NCBI GenBank assembly: GCA_948468465.1
Contig: CAOKJJ010000066.1
Location: forward strand, 1-24,400
Direction of reading: 5' to 3'
DNA from: an uncultured Eubacterium sp.
GTDB taxonomy: Bacteria > Bacillota_A > Clostridia > Lachnospirales > Lachnospiraceae
Length of the DNA: 24,400 bases
Below the pieces are notes generated by a model. It was not told where the DNA came from and did no database searches. It was given only the letters and a program-made list of their open reading frames with translations. Positions 7,188-15,006 of the stretch are shown here, piece after piece; the first letter of the stretch is position 1, and every line of letters begins with the position of its first letter. A program made the translations under genes and the position numbers.

Positions 7188-8254
7188 ACACGATCCTTTC
7201 CCTGTTGTTCGATTGGCAGCGTAAATGTAAACACAGCGCCTTGTGCGTGGTTTCGGGCGGTAATGGTTCCGTTGTGCGCAAGTATAATCGTCTTGCAGAT
7301 GCTAAGTCCGATACCCATGCCCTTTCTGCTGTCATAAGACCCGGATGTATCAGAAGGGGAGCTGTCAAATATAGTATGCACAAGATCTTCAGAAATGCCG
7401 ATGCCATAGTCAAAGATTTCAAAAATAACGGTTTCCGAATCCTGCGAAACCTGCAGGCGCACCGGACGGCTGCTTTCAGAATGGACAACCGCGTTTTCCA
7501 GAAGGTTCATAATGACTTGCTCGATGAGAATAGCGTCCATCGGAATCATAATAAAATCATCTGGAAGCTGAACTTCGATCCGGGCTGTTGGAATACGCTT
7601 TTTTAAACGCGTGACAGATTCGGAAACGACTTCTTCCACAACCTCCATGGATTTTTTTACATGAGCGTCAGCGCCCTGGATGCGGGTAACGGAAAGCAGG
7701 TTTTCCACCATGTTCAGCAGCCAGCCGGCATCGTCGTATATATGGCTGAGTGTTTCGTAAAGCTCTGTATGCTGCTGTACGGCATTATTTTCACGCAATG
7801 TGGCGACAGAGCCGATGATGCTTGTCAAAGGAGTACGCAGGTCGTGGGAAACGGCACGCAGCAGATTCGCGCGCATTTTTTCTTTTTCAGCCGCAGCAAG
7901 CGCTTCAGCCTGACGCTTTAGATGGGAAGTCAGCGTACTTATAATCAGCGCAATCGCAAGCATCACAAGAAAAGTAACCGGATAGCCGGAAAGTGTAAAG
8001 TTTAGTTTAAAGTGTGGATAAGTGAAAAAATAATTAATGAATATCACACAAAAAAGAGCGGCTGCAATGCCGTAACGGTAACCTTTCGTATAGCGGGCAA
8101 TAATAACAAGGGCAAAAACATAAAATAAAGCAATGTTTGCAGAACCCGATGGTACATAAAAGAAAAAAAGAAAGGAACATACTGTTGCAGTGGATATCAT
8201 AAGTATGGAAAGCATGGTAGGATGTTCATTGATAAAAGACAGCAGTTTTTTCAT
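7184..8254 (-). CDS. Short KdpD-like sensor histidine kinase (DUF4118 membrane domain)
   Basis: 356 residues. Four membrane segments between about 14 and 108 with the DUF4118 pattern (YVFALVIIARYTKGYRYG, INYFFTYPHFKLNF) are the transmembrane core of KdpD. A coiled linker leads to the H box with His137 (SHDLRTP), the N box (Asn250 to Asn254, MNLLENAVVH), DYGIG at 282-286 and GMGIGLS at 312-318, so the kinase core is complete. The roughly 400-residue N-terminal KdpD and Usp domains of full-length KdpD are absent; the protein begins at the membrane domain, as in truncated KdpD proteins known in several Firmicutes. AGGAGAA precedes ATG 8254. It is co-translated with the regulator. The signal sensed is unknown. 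Confidence 0.85.
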   Translation of the reverse strand: MKKLLSFINEHPTMLSILMISTATVCSFLFFFYVPSGSANIALFYVFALVIIARYTKGYRYGIAAALFCVIFINYFFTYPHFKLNFTLSGYPVTFLVMLAIALIISTLTSHLKRQAEALAAAEKEKMRANLLRAVSHDLRTPLTSIIGSVATLRENNAVQQHTELYETLSHIYDDAGWLLNMVENLLSVTRIQGADAHVKKSMEVVEEVVSESVTRLKKRIPTARIEVQLPDDFIMIPMDAILIEQVIMNLLENAVVHSESSRPVRLQVSQDSETVIFEIFDYGIGISEDLVHTIFDSSPSDTSGSYDSRKGMGIGLSICKTIILAHNGTITARNHAQGAVFTFTLPIEQQGKDRV

Positions 8255-8287
8255 CTTGCAGTTCTCCTGTTTTTGGCTGTTTTGTCT

Positions 8288-8316
8288 ACCATAATATAAT
8301 AGCGGAAAAACTGCAA
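8288..8316 (-). promoter_or_regulatory. Possible promoter of the kinase-regulator operon
   Basis: On the minus strand TTGCAG (plus 8311-8316), a 17-base spacer and TATGGT (plus 8288-8293) lie about 35 bases before the kinase start. The match is moderate. Confidence 0.4.
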
Positions 8317-8359
8317 GTGAAAAATGTGCTAAGATGTTGTTAAAATTTGGATACAGGGT

Positions 8360-8711
8360 TTATTCGATCCCTTCGAAGATATCTCCCAGTATTACTTTTA
8401 TATGTGGAAATGTTTTTAAAGTAATCTCCTGCTCCACGTTATAATCTTCTTCTTTATCTGCCTGCAGCAGATAATTCTTTTGCAGAACATACCGGCCGTT
8501 TTCCAGGTAATAAATTTCAACTGACCCCTGCGGAGAAATAATCCAAATTCTCCATAAATACGGGGCATAAGCTGTGTTTTAACTGATTTCCTATGATTCT
8601 GCTGATATTATTGTTTATAATTCCATGTTTAAAATTTGGCGATGGGGACATATCATAAATTATGCCGTTTATTTTTTCATCTTTTTTATGTTCAAATTCC
8701 GCCAATCCCAT
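8360..8711 (-). pseudogene. Uma2-family (DUF820) nuclease, internally deleted
   Basis: The 5' part reads MGLAEFEHKKDEKINGIIYD, then MSPSPNFKHGII and CPVFMENLD, the conserved N-terminus of Uma2 proteins. In a different frame the 3' part reads WIISPQGSVEIYYLENGRY through FPHIKVILGDIFEGIE and stops at 8360-8362, the conserved C-terminus. The two halves meet near 8543-8552. The missing centre would hold the PD-(D/E)xK catalytic residues: intact members are about 180-200 residues, while these pieces total roughly 120. So it is an inactive gene with an internal deletion that also shifted the frame. Start ATG 8711 follows GAAGGGATG. It is expressed, if at all, from the promoter at 8737-8765. Confidence 0.8.
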
Positions 8712-8736
8712 ATTTTCACATCCCTTCCTGCCGCAA

Positions 8737-8765
8737 ATTATAACATAGATTATGAATGAATGGAA
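8737..8765 (-). promoter_or_regulatory. Promoter of the Uma2 pseudogene
   Basis: On the minus strand TTCCAT (plus 8760-8765), 17 bases, and a perfect TATAAT (plus 8737-8742) stand 26 bases before ATG 8711. Confidence 0.5.
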
Positions 8766-8808
8766 GAAGCTTTGCGGGGCCTGCCTGGATTTGTCGGCAT
8801 ACAGCCGG

Positions 8809-8952
8809 TCAATCCCAGAAGGAGCATCCGAGATGAAACTTCCGGTAAACTTTCCACAATAGTACGGCAATCAGCCCGACAAACAAATACAGAAGAACGA
8901 TTACGGAGAAAGCGCCTCCGATGAAGAGTGCCGCCATGCTTAAAATATTCAT
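8809..8952 (-). CDS. Tiny membrane protein (47 aa), KdpF-like candidate
   Basis: ATG 8952 follows an AGGTGA ribosome site. The peptide is one hydrophobic helix (ALFIGGAFSVIVLLYLFVG onward to about residue 33) with a basic tail WKVYRKFHLG. KdpF subunits of the potassium ATPase are similarly small with a single helix and a YL-V-AL motif, and a KdpD/KdpE-type pair lies downstream on the same strand. The C-terminus after residue 40 does not resemble KdpF, and kdpA does not follow, so this may be a KdpF remnant or an unrelated small membrane peptide. The ORF is supported by the ribosome site and composition; the function is not. Confidence 0.5.
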   Translation of the reverse strand: MNILSMAALFIGGAFSVIVLLYLFVGLIAVLLWKVYRKFHLGCSFWD

Positions 8953-9005
8953 AAATTCACCTCAATTCTTAGAATCTGTGCAGAAATAACTTACTGATCA
9001 CAGCA

Positions 9006-9089
9006 TTATTTTCCATAAGTATCATGAAAATTCCAGATACAGACACTAATGACAATGATTACACTCAGAATTACGATGACAGTATCCAT
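9006..9089 (-). CDS. Tiny membrane peptide (27 aa)
   Basis: ATG 9089 has an excellent AAGGAGG ribosome site (plus 9094-9100). The peptide MDTVIVILSVIIVISVCIW plus a short polar tail (NFHDTYGK) is a single membrane helix. It is the first ORF downstream of the 11-bp repeat operator and the promoter candidate at 9161-9189, and precedes the 47-residue membrane peptide by 53 bases. I do not recognise a family; size and setting suggest a small regulatory or accessory membrane subunit. Confidence 0.5.
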   Translation of the reverse strand: MDTVIVILSVIIVISVCIWNFHDTYGK

Positions 9090-9160
9090 AAAACCTCCTT
9101 ATAGTTATGTACTGATAGCGATATGCTTTGCATTTTTGTGAGTGGTACTTTTGCCTGTGT

Positions 9161-9189
9161 ATCATAACGTATTGGAAGCGGAAATGGAA
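9161..9189 (-). promoter_or_regulatory. Weak promoter downstream of the operator repeats
   Basis: On the minus strand TATGAT (plus 9161-9166) has a poor -35, TTCCAT (plus 9184-9189), at 17 bases. A weak -35 just downstream of an activator array is the usual arrangement for regulator-dependent promoters. The first ORF starts at 9089. Confidence 0.35.
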
Positions 9190-9205
9190 GAGATATGGGG
9201 CAGTC

Positions 9206-9249
9206 TTAGCGGAGAATTAACGGGATTTTAGCGAATTCTTAACCAGTGA
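9206..9249. promoter_or_regulatory. Four tandem 11-bp repeats, response-regulator operator candidate
   Basis: On the plus strand the units begin at 9206, 9217, 9228 and 9239: TTAGCG, TTAACG, TTAGCG and TTAACC, each followed by five variable bases. An 11-bp period of direct half-sites is the signature of PhoB/OmpR-family winged-helix regulators; B. subtilis PhoP boxes (TTAACA-like) have the same form. The array is 16 bases upstream of the weak -35 at 9184-9189. The KdpE-like regulator of this window is the natural candidate; that link is inferred. Confidence 0.6.
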
Positions 9250-9256
9250 TTTCTGC

Positions 9257-9302
9257 AGAAAAAATACAATCCAACAGCAAATCATCATCTGCTGTTGGAT
9301 TG
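9257..9302 (-). terminator. Intrinsic terminator of the 168-residue membrane protein gene
   Basis: A perfect 13-bp stem, CAATCCAACAGCA (9267-9279) with its complement at 9290-9302, has a 10-base loop. Read on the minus strand it is followed by TATTTTTTCTG. It lies 22 bases after the stop codon of the leftward gene at 9325. Confidence 0.85.
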
Positions 9303-9324
9303 CATGAAAATTATAAGAACAAAG

Positions 9325-9831
9325 CTATTTTTTCTTTTTACCGGAAGAAGCTTTCGCAGATTCCTGTTCTGCCTGCATATTTTTTGCTTTTTCCTGTATA
9401 CGCTGCAGGAATTTTTTCTTTTTCTGCTTATCCGGTTTCTCTAATGGTTTGCGGAGCCCTTTGACTCCTGTGATGTACAGGCCGCTGGCAGTAACGCGGA
9501 CTTCTTTTTTCAGCGGGATATCGTCAAATACCGCGGCGTCGCATAAAAATGTCTGAATTCTGGGTCCGACTTTTGCTTTTACAACAGGCACTTTCTGACG
9601 GCGCAGGAGTTTTGGCGTCTGTTCGTATACCATAGGGGGAAGGCCAGCCTCTTTGAGTTTCATTTTTTTCTTATCAATGATCAGCATTGGGATAGTCTGT
9701 GAAGCAGCTTCCATCTGCCGGTCCGATTCGTCTTTTTTCTTCTGCAGTCTTTTCCCTACAAAATACAGGGCGATCAATGCGACTAACAGTATGGCAATAA
9801 TGACAAGTAAAACGATCTGCCAGGTTCTCAC
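9325..9831 (-). CDS. Membrane-anchored protein of unknown function (168 aa)
   Basis: An N-terminal membrane helix (residues about 5-26, IVLLVIIAILLVALIALYFV) is followed by a basic stretch GKRLQKKK, so the remainder should lie in the cytoplasm. A compact central region (about 45-130) with PMLIIDKKKMKLKEAGLPP and a Val-rich beta part may be a small domain I cannot name. The C-terminus is a very Lys/Glu/Gln-rich tail ending SSGKKKK. Start GTG 9831 is chosen because GAGGAGG lies just upstream; no better start exists. It has its own promoter and terminator, so it is monocistronic, and is divergent from the FKBP lipoprotein. Confidence 0.75.
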   Translation of the reverse strand: MRTWQIVLLVIIAILLVALIALYFVGKRLQKKKDESDRQMEAASQTIPMLIIDKKKMKLKEAGLPPMVYEQTPKLLRRQKVPVVKAKVGPRIQTFLCDAAVFDDIPLKKEVRVTASGLYITGVKGLRKPLEKPDKQKKKKFLQRIQEKAKNMQAEQESAKASSGKKKK

Positions 9832-9870
9832 GTGGTTTTCCTCCTCTGTTTCTTTTTTAAACTGTAAGAG

Positions 9871-9899
9871 ATTATAGCATTATTTTTTATATAAAGCAA
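9871..9899 (-). promoter_or_regulatory. Promoter of the 168-residue membrane protein gene
   Basis: On the minus strand TTGCTT (plus 9894-9899), a 17-base spacer and a perfect TATAAT (plus 9871-9876) precede the GTG start at 9831. Confidence 0.65.
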
Positions 9900-9906
9900 T
9901 AAAAAC

Positions 9907-9935
9907 TTTAAATTTTCACAAATGTGTGGTATTGT
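9907..9935 (+). promoter_or_regulatory. Promoter of the FKBP lipoprotein operon
   Basis: TTTAAA (9907-9912), 17 bases, then TATTGT (9930-9935) preceded by TGG, an extended -10. It lies 42 bases before the start at 9978 and is back to back with the minus-strand promoter at 9871-9899. Confidence 0.4.
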
Positions 9936-9977
9936 AAAAGGAAGTGATTATAAAAATTTTAAAAAGGGGTAGAAAAT

Positions 9978-11177
9978 GTGATGAAAAAAAAGATGATGAT
10001 GGTGCTGCTTGCAGCTGTGCTTTCTGTATCCGCGGGAGCATGTGCAAAAGAGAAACAGGATGAAAAGCAGAATGAAGATCAGACAGATTCACAGACAGAT
10101 GATAAAGGTTCGGATGCAGACGGAGAAAACGCGGGAGTGTCCAAAGCCGATCAGATTTCCTATGATATTGACAAATGTGTGACGCTTGGGGATTATAAAG
10201 GCTTAAAGGTGTCGCTTGCGAATGATTACAAAGTGACGAAGGAACAAGTGGAGGATTATGCGCTTAGCATGGCCCAGTATAATGCGCAGCCGGCTTATAG
10301 AGATACGGACAAGAAAAAAGTGGAAGAGGGCGATATCGTAAATATTGATTATGAGGGGAAAAAAGACGGTGTTGCTTTTGAAGGCGGCACGGCAGCCGGA
10401 TATCATTTGACGATCGGCTCTGACAGTTTTATTGATGGATTTGAGGATGGGCTGATTGGAACGAAGGTCGGAGAGACGGTGGATCTGAATCTGACGTTTC
10501 CGGAAAATTATCCGAGTGAGGATCTTGCAGGCGCGGCGGTTGTATTTACGGTGACTGTGAATAAAATTGTAGAAGAAGATCCGGATGCGGAGTTTGTATT
10601 GGATGATGCATTTGTACAGCAGAATTACCAGTGTGAAACAGTGGAGAAATATAAGGAAAAAGTAAAAAGCTATTTAAAGGCGGACAGTAAGACGAATAAG
10701 GAAACGGATACGAGGCAGGAGGTCATTAACAAGCTGCAGGAAGTCTGTGAAGTAACGATACCGGACGAGCTTTTGGAGGCACGCGTTGCGGATTCCATCG
10801 TGATATTTACAAACCGCAACTGCAGTGACGGAGTAACGCTGAAGGTTTTTTTGGATACGAATTTTAATGGAATGACGGAAGAGGATTTTCGCTCCGATAT
10901 TTCGAATGAAGTTCAGACAACGCTGCAGACAGAGCTTATTTTAGAAGCGATTGCAAAACAGGAAGGAATTGAGCTGGAGGAGGAAGCGTTTCAGGAGTAT
11001 GTGCAGCAGCAGATGGAAGCGAACGGATACGAATCCGCGGAAGATTTTTATAAGGCAAACGGTGTAAATGCGGATTCAGGAGAAGCTTATGAGCGGAAAG
11101 TATTTGTATGCAACCGTGCGCTTGATCTGGTCATTGATAACGCAAGCATTAAATATGGAGTCACTGCGGAGTCATAA
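9978..11177 (+). CDS. Trigger-factor-like FKBP peptidyl-prolyl isomerase lipoprotein
   Basis: 399 residues. The signal peptide MMKKKMMMVLLAAVLSVSAG leads to a lipobox Cys22, so the protein should be anchored outside the membrane. An acidic Gln/Asp/Lys linker follows, and then an FKBP domain (about 114-197: EEGDIVNIDYEGKKDG, FIDGFEDGLIG, VGETVDLNLTFPENY). The C-terminal 200 residues are helical and follow the trigger factor substrate-cradle pattern (FVQQNY... ELLEARVADSI... EAIAKQEGIELEEEAFQEYV). The ribosome-binding N-terminal domain of true trigger factor is replaced by the lipoprotein leader. It probably catalyses proline isomerisation or chaperones secreted proteins. GTG 9978 is 8 bases from AAGGGG; ATG 9981 is an equally possible start. 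First gene of the long plus-strand run. Confidence 0.85.
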   Translation: MMKKKMMMVLLAAVLSVSAGACAKEKQDEKQNEDQTDSQTDDKGSDADGENAGVSKADQISYDIDKCVTLGDYKGLKVSLANDYKVTKEQVEDYALSMAQYNAQPAYRDTDKKKVEEGDIVNIDYEGKKDGVAFEGGTAAGYHLTIGSDSFIDGFEDGLIGTKVGETVDLNLTFPENYPSEDLAGAAVVFTVTVNKIVEEDPDAEFVLDDAFVQQNYQCETVEKYKEKVKSYLKADSKTNKETDTRQEVINKLQEVCEVTIPDELLEARVADSIVIFTNRNCSDGVTLKVFLDTNFNGMTEEDFRSDISNEVQTTLQTELILEAIAKQEGIELEEEAFQEYVQQQMEANGYESAEDFYKANGVNADSGEAYERKVFVCNRALDLVIDNASIKYGVTAES

Positions 11178-11241
11178 AGAATAAAAGCAGAGAATAAAAG
11201 CAAAGAATAAAAATGAAAGAATAAAAGTAAGGAATAAAAGT
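11176..11241. repeat. Imperfect 13-bp A-rich tandem repeat between the FKBP lipoprotein and asnS
   Basis: Five units of the type AAAGAATAAAAGC (lengths 13, 13, 13, 14 and 13). The first unit begins inside the stop codon of the preceding gene, and the last ends 28 bases before the asnS start. No T-box element or terminator is present in this gap. Confidence 0.85.
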
Positions 11242-11269
11242 GGCAATTTACAGAAAGGGAAATGTAGTT

Positions 11270-12661
11270 ATGGAACTGACAAATATCAGAGAGCTGTTTC
11301 GTGGACAGCAGCAGTTTGCGGACAAAGAAGTAACCATCGGCGGATGGGTGCGCAGCAACCGGAAGTCAAAGGCGTTTGGATTTATCGTTATAAACGACGG
11401 CACATTTTTTGAACCGGTACAGGTTGTATACGGGGATGGGCTTGCTAACTTTGAGGAAATCGGCAAAGTGAATGTAGGGGCGGCGCTTGTTGTTACGGGT
11501 ACGTTTGTAGCGACGCCGGATGCAAAGCAGCCGTTTGAGATTCAGGCGAAAGAGGTTCAAATAGAAGGAAATTCGTCGCCGGATTATCCGCTGCAGAAAA
11601 AAAGGCATACGTTTGAATATTTAAGGACGATTTCTCATTTAAGGCCGCGTACGAATACTTTTGAAGCTGTATTCCGGGTGCGTTCGCTGACGGCTTATGC
11701 GATCCACAAATTTTTCCAGGAGCGGGATTTTGTATATGTGCATACGCCGATTATTACAGGCAGCGACTGTGAAGGCGCCGGAGAAATGTTTCAGGTGACC
11801 TCGATGGATTTGACGGATCTGCCGAAGCTTGCGGACGGCAGCATTGATTATACAAAAGATTTTTTCGGAAAGCCGACCAATCTTACCGTCAGCGGGCAGT
11901 TAAACGGGGAAACGTATGCGATGGCTTTTAAAAATATTTATACGTTTGGGCCGACGTTCCGTGCGGAAAATTCGAATACGACAAGACATGCGGCTGAGTT
12001 TTGGATGATCGAACCGGAGATTGCGTTTGCAGACCTGGATGACGATATGATGCTTGCGGAGAGTATGCTGAAATATATCATCGGCTATGTATTGGAGCAT
12101 GCGCCGGAGGAGATGGCGTTTTTTAACCAGTTTGTGGACAAGGGGCTGATTGAGCGCCTGGAGCATGTGAAAAATTCTGACTTTGCAAGAGTTTCCTATA
12201 CGGAGGCGGTAAAGCTTTTGGAGAAAAACAACAGCAAGTTTGATTATAAAGTGTCATGGGGCGCGGATCTGCAGACAGAGCATGAACGTTATCTGACAGA
12301 AAAGGTGTTTAAGCGCCCGGTATTTGTCTATGATTATCCAAAGGAAATCAAGGCGTTTTATATGAAGCTGAATGAAGACGAAAAGACGGTTGCGGCGGTA
12401 GACTGCCTGGTGCCTGGCATAGGGGAGATTATCGGCGGCAGCCAGCGTGAAGACGACTATGATAAGCTGCTGTTAAGAATCCAGGAGCTGGGACTTAAGG
12501 AAGAGGATTATGCGTTTTATCTGGATCTGCGCAAATACGGGTCGGCAAGGCATGCGGGTTTTGGACTGGGCTTTGAGCGCTGTGTCATGTATCTGACAGG
12601 CATGCAGAATATCCGCGATGTTGTGCCGTTCCCTAGAACGGTGAATAACTGTGAGCTTTAA
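11270..12661 (+). CDS. asnS: Asparaginyl-tRNA synthetase
   Basis: 463 residues from ATG 11270, the normal length for bacterial AsnRS. It charges tRNA-Asn with asparagine using ATP in the cytoplasm. The N-terminal OB-fold anticodon domain ([19 protein letters not shown]) is followed by the class II catalytic core: motif 2 [21 protein letters not shown] near residue 230, and motif 3 [15 protein letters not shown] near 430. Asn rather than Asp specificity fits the FRAENSNT and RTVNNCEL signatures. The frame opens at GTG 11240, but AAGGGA 9 bases before ATG 11270 and the family length decide the start. The TPR lipoprotein follows closely. Confidence 0.97.
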   Translation: MELTNIRELFRGQQQFADKEVTIGGWVRSNRKSKAFGFIVINDGTFFEPVQVVYGDGLANFEEIGKVNVGAALVVTGTFVATPDAKQPFEIQAKEVQIEGNSSPDYPLQKKRHTFEYLRTISHLRPRTNTFEAVFRVRSLTAYAIHKFFQERDFVYVHTPIITGSDCEGAGEMFQVTSMDLTDLPKLADGSIDYTKDFFGKPTNLTVSGQLNGETYAMAFKNIYTFGPTFRAENSNTTRHAAEFWMIEPEIAFADLDDDMMLAESMLKYIIGYVLEHAPEEMAFFNQFVDKGLIERLEHVKNSDFARVSYTEAVKLLEKNNSKFDYKVSWGADLQTEHERYLTEKVFKRPVFVYDYPKEIKAFYMKLNEDEKTVAAVDCLVPGIGEIIGGSQREDDYDKLLLRIQELGLKEEDYAFYLDLRKYGSARHAGFGLGFERCVMYLTGMQNIRDVVPFPRTVNNCEL

Positions 12662-12695
12662 CGCGGACGCGGTTCCTGTTTTTTGGAGGAAGAAG

Positions 12696-13679
12696 TTGAG
12701 ATTGATGAAGGACACAGGTGCTGTATGCAGACGGTGGGTTTGCGGTGCGGCCGCTGCCTGCATACTGGCAGCGGGCGGATGCGGGGATGAAAAACAGATC
12801 GAGAAGGAACAGGCATACAGGCAGACCGGTTTGGAGCGTATGGACCAGGAGGATTATGAAGGAGCCATAAAAGCTTTTGACCAGGCGCTGCAGGAGCGGG
12901 TCGGCATTGTATCGAATCTGGAAGAGGACATTAATTTTTATAAGGCGCATGCGCAGATGGAGACGGGAAAGATTGCGGATGCAATTGCCACATACAGCGC
13001 CATTATTGAGTATGATAAGAAAAATGCGGATGCCTATTATCTGCGCGGCTGTGCCTATATGAGCGCGGGCCAGCCGGATGATGCCGCGGCGGATTTTGAA
13101 CATGCGGCGGAATATGAGAAAGATAACGGCCAGATGTACGCAGGCATTTATGAGCAGCTTGTCATGGCTGGCCTTTTAGATGAGGCGGCCGGATATCTGG
13201 AGCAGGGATTGAAAATGAAAGGCGACAGCGCTTCGGCGTATCTGTCCCGCGGCAGGCTTTATTTTATAAGCGGCGATTATGAAAAGGCGGAGTCAGAGCT
13301 GAATGCGGCGCTTGATAAAAAGGAGACGGCCGCAAACCTTTACCTTGGCAGGGTGTTTCAGGCACAGGGAAAAAATGAAGAGGCAAAGTCTTATTATGAA
13401 GCCTACTTAGAGGAAAATCCAAATGATTCCAAAGTATTGTATGAGCTTGGACAGATTGCGTTTGAAAATGAAGATTATGAGCAGGCAATTGCGTGGTTTG
13501 AGGAAGGCATGGCCTGCAAAAATATCATTAATAAGAGGGAATTATGGGCCGGAAAGATAGCTGCCTTAGAGCATATGGGCAATTTTGACTCTGCGAAGCA
13601 GGAGATGGAGGTCTATCTGGAAAGCTATCCCAATGATGGTGCGGCACAGAGGGAATATTTGTTTTTAAAAACAAGATAG
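12696..13679 (+). CDS. TPR-repeat lipoprotein
   Basis: About 327 residues. A signal peptide with RR and a hydrophobic core ends at ILAAGGC (Cys29 from TTG 12696), a plausible lipobox, so the protein is exported and lipid-anchored. The rest is at least six tetratricopeptide repeats (for example GLERMDQEDYEGAIKAFDQ, YLRGCAYMSAGQPDDAAAD, ELGQIAFENEDYEQAIAWF), which form a protein-binding superhelix. The start is uncertain: GGAGGA at 12685-12690 best suits TTG 12696 (5-base spacing), but ATG 12705 would also keep the signal peptide. The frame also opens at GTG 12651 inside asnS, without a ribosome site. The partner is unknown. Confidence 0.85.
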   Translation: MRLMKDTGAVCRRWVCGAAAACILAAGGCGDEKQIEKEQAYRQTGLERMDQEDYEGAIKAFDQALQERVGIVSNLEEDINFYKAHAQMETGKIADAIATYSAIIEYDKKNADAYYLRGCAYMSAGQPDDAAADFEHAAEYEKDNGQMYAGIYEQLVMAGLLDEAAGYLEQGLKMKGDSASAYLSRGRLYFISGDYEKAESELNAALDKKETAANLYLGRVFQAQGKNEEAKSYYEAYLEENPNDSKVLYELGQIAFENEDYEQAIAWFEEGMACKNIINKRELWAGKIAALEHMGNFDSAKQEMEVYLESYPNDGAAQREYLFLKTR

Positions 13680-13709
13680 GAAATGTGTCCGGACGGAAAG
13701 GAATTGGAA

Positions 13710-14987
13710 ATGACGCTTCTAATTAAAAACGGCCGTGTCATAGATCCGGCTGCGAAGCAGGATCGGGTGGCCGATATATTGGTACAGGATGAAAAGATCG
13801 TAAAAATAATGCCGGATATACAAGAACCGGCGGACCAGCAGATAGATGCTGCCGGATGCATGGTAATGCCGGGATTTATTGACCTGCATGTGCATTTGCG
13901 TGACCCGGGATTTGAACAGAAGGAAACAGTAGTTACCGGGGCTGAGGCAGCGGCGCATGGTGGCTATACAACGATTGTGGCGATGCCGAATACAAAACCG
14001 GTTGTGGACAATGCCGATGTTGTAAATTATGTGCATAACAAGGCAAAGAGCGTGACAAAGGTAAATGTTTTGCAGGCGGGAGCCATTACGAAAAAGATGG
14101 AAGGGCGGCATCTGGCGGATATTGAAAAAATGGTGCAGGCAGGCAGTCCTGCCATCAGCGAAGACGGAAAGTCGGTCATGAACGCATATTTGCTGCAGGA
14201 AGCCATGAAGCTGGCGAAGCGTCTGGATATTCCGGTACTGTCGCATTGTGAAGATAAAAACCTTGTAAACGGCGGTGTTGTAAACGCGGATGAAAACGCG
14301 TCCAGATGCGGATTGCCGGGGATTACGAACAGTGTGGAAAATGTGATTATTATCCGTGACGTGCAGCTGGCAAAAGAGACAGGGGCCAGACTGCATTTAT
14401 GCCATTGCTCTACAAAAGAGAGCGTGGAAATCGTAAAAATGGCAAAGCTCAGAGGAAACAGGGTGTCCGCGGAAGTATGCCCGCATCATTTTACGCTTTG
14501 CTCAGACGATATGCCGACAGGCGATACGAATTATAAAATGAACCCGCCGCTTCGTACAAAAGAGGATGTAGAAGCGCTGCGCCAGGGATTAAAAGAGGGT
14601 ATTATAGACGTGATAGCCACAGACCATGCGCCGCATACAAAAGATGAAAAAAATGACTCCATGCTGCGGGCGCCGTTTGGCATTGTCGGACTGGAGACAG
14701 CTGCCGCGTTGACATATACAGAACTTGTGCTGGGCGGATATCTGACACCGATGCAGATGGCCGAGAAAATGAGCTATCATCCTGCACAGGTGTTAGGGAT
14801 AGACAAAGGCAGCCTGCAGGAAGGAAAAACAGCGGATATTGTTATTTTTGATCCGGAAAAAACATATACGATCGATGCGTCCCTGTTTGCTTCCAAAAGC
14901 AGAAATACGCCGTTTCACGGACGTGAAGTGACGGGGGCTGTCCGCGCGACGATAGCCGGCGGAGAGATCATCTATCAGTCGAGATAA
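13710..14987 (+). CDS. pyrC: Dihydroorotase (PyrC, class I)
   Basis: 425 residues. It cyclises N-carbamoyl-L-aspartate to dihydroorotate, the third step of UMP synthesis. The amidohydrolase metal ligands are all visible: HxH at His60/His62 (DLHVHLRDPG), SHCED, CHCSTKES, EVCPHHFTL, and the catalytic Asp305 in ATDHAPHTKDE. The start is ATG 13710, with AAAGGA 7 bases upstream; a longer frame from 13683 adds nine residues unlike the family. It follows the TPR gene by 30 bases and leads the pyrC-pyrF-pyrK-pyrD group. No PyrR-type attenuator is seen upstream. Confidence 0.97.
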   Translation: MTLLIKNGRVIDPAAKQDRVADILVQDEKIVKIMPDIQEPADQQIDAAGCMVMPGFIDLHVHLRDPGFEQKETVVTGAEAAAHGGYTTIVAMPNTKPVVDNADVVNYVHNKAKSVTKVNVLQAGAITKKMEGRHLADIEKMVQAGSPAISEDGKSVMNAYLLQEAMKLAKRLDIPVLSHCEDKNLVNGGVVNADENASRCGLPGITNSVENVIIIRDVQLAKETGARLHLCHCSTKESVEIVKMAKLRGNRVSAEVCPHHFTLCSDDMPTGDTNYKMNPPLRTKEDVEALRQGLKEGIIDVIATDHAPHTKDEKNDSMLRAPFGIVGLETAAALTYTELVLGGYLTPMQMAEKMSYHPAQVLGIDKGSLQEGKTADIVIFDPEKTYTIDASLFASKSRNTPFHGREVTGAVRATIAGGEIIYQSR

Positions 14988-15006
14988 AAATCTGTTTATG
15001 CCATAA

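Noticed and set aside
9090..9205. Potassium or c-di-AMP riboswitch upstream of the small Kdp-like peptides
   Set aside because: The leader is short and I saw none of the conserved ydaO-type helices or motifs.
11178..11269. T-box leader for asnS
   Set aside because: The gap is under 100 bases, filled with A-rich repeats, and shows no T-box consensus or antiterminator stem.
13680..13709. PyrR-type attenuator before pyrC
   Set aside because: Only 30 bases separate the TPR gene from pyrC and no hairpin-T tract structure is present.
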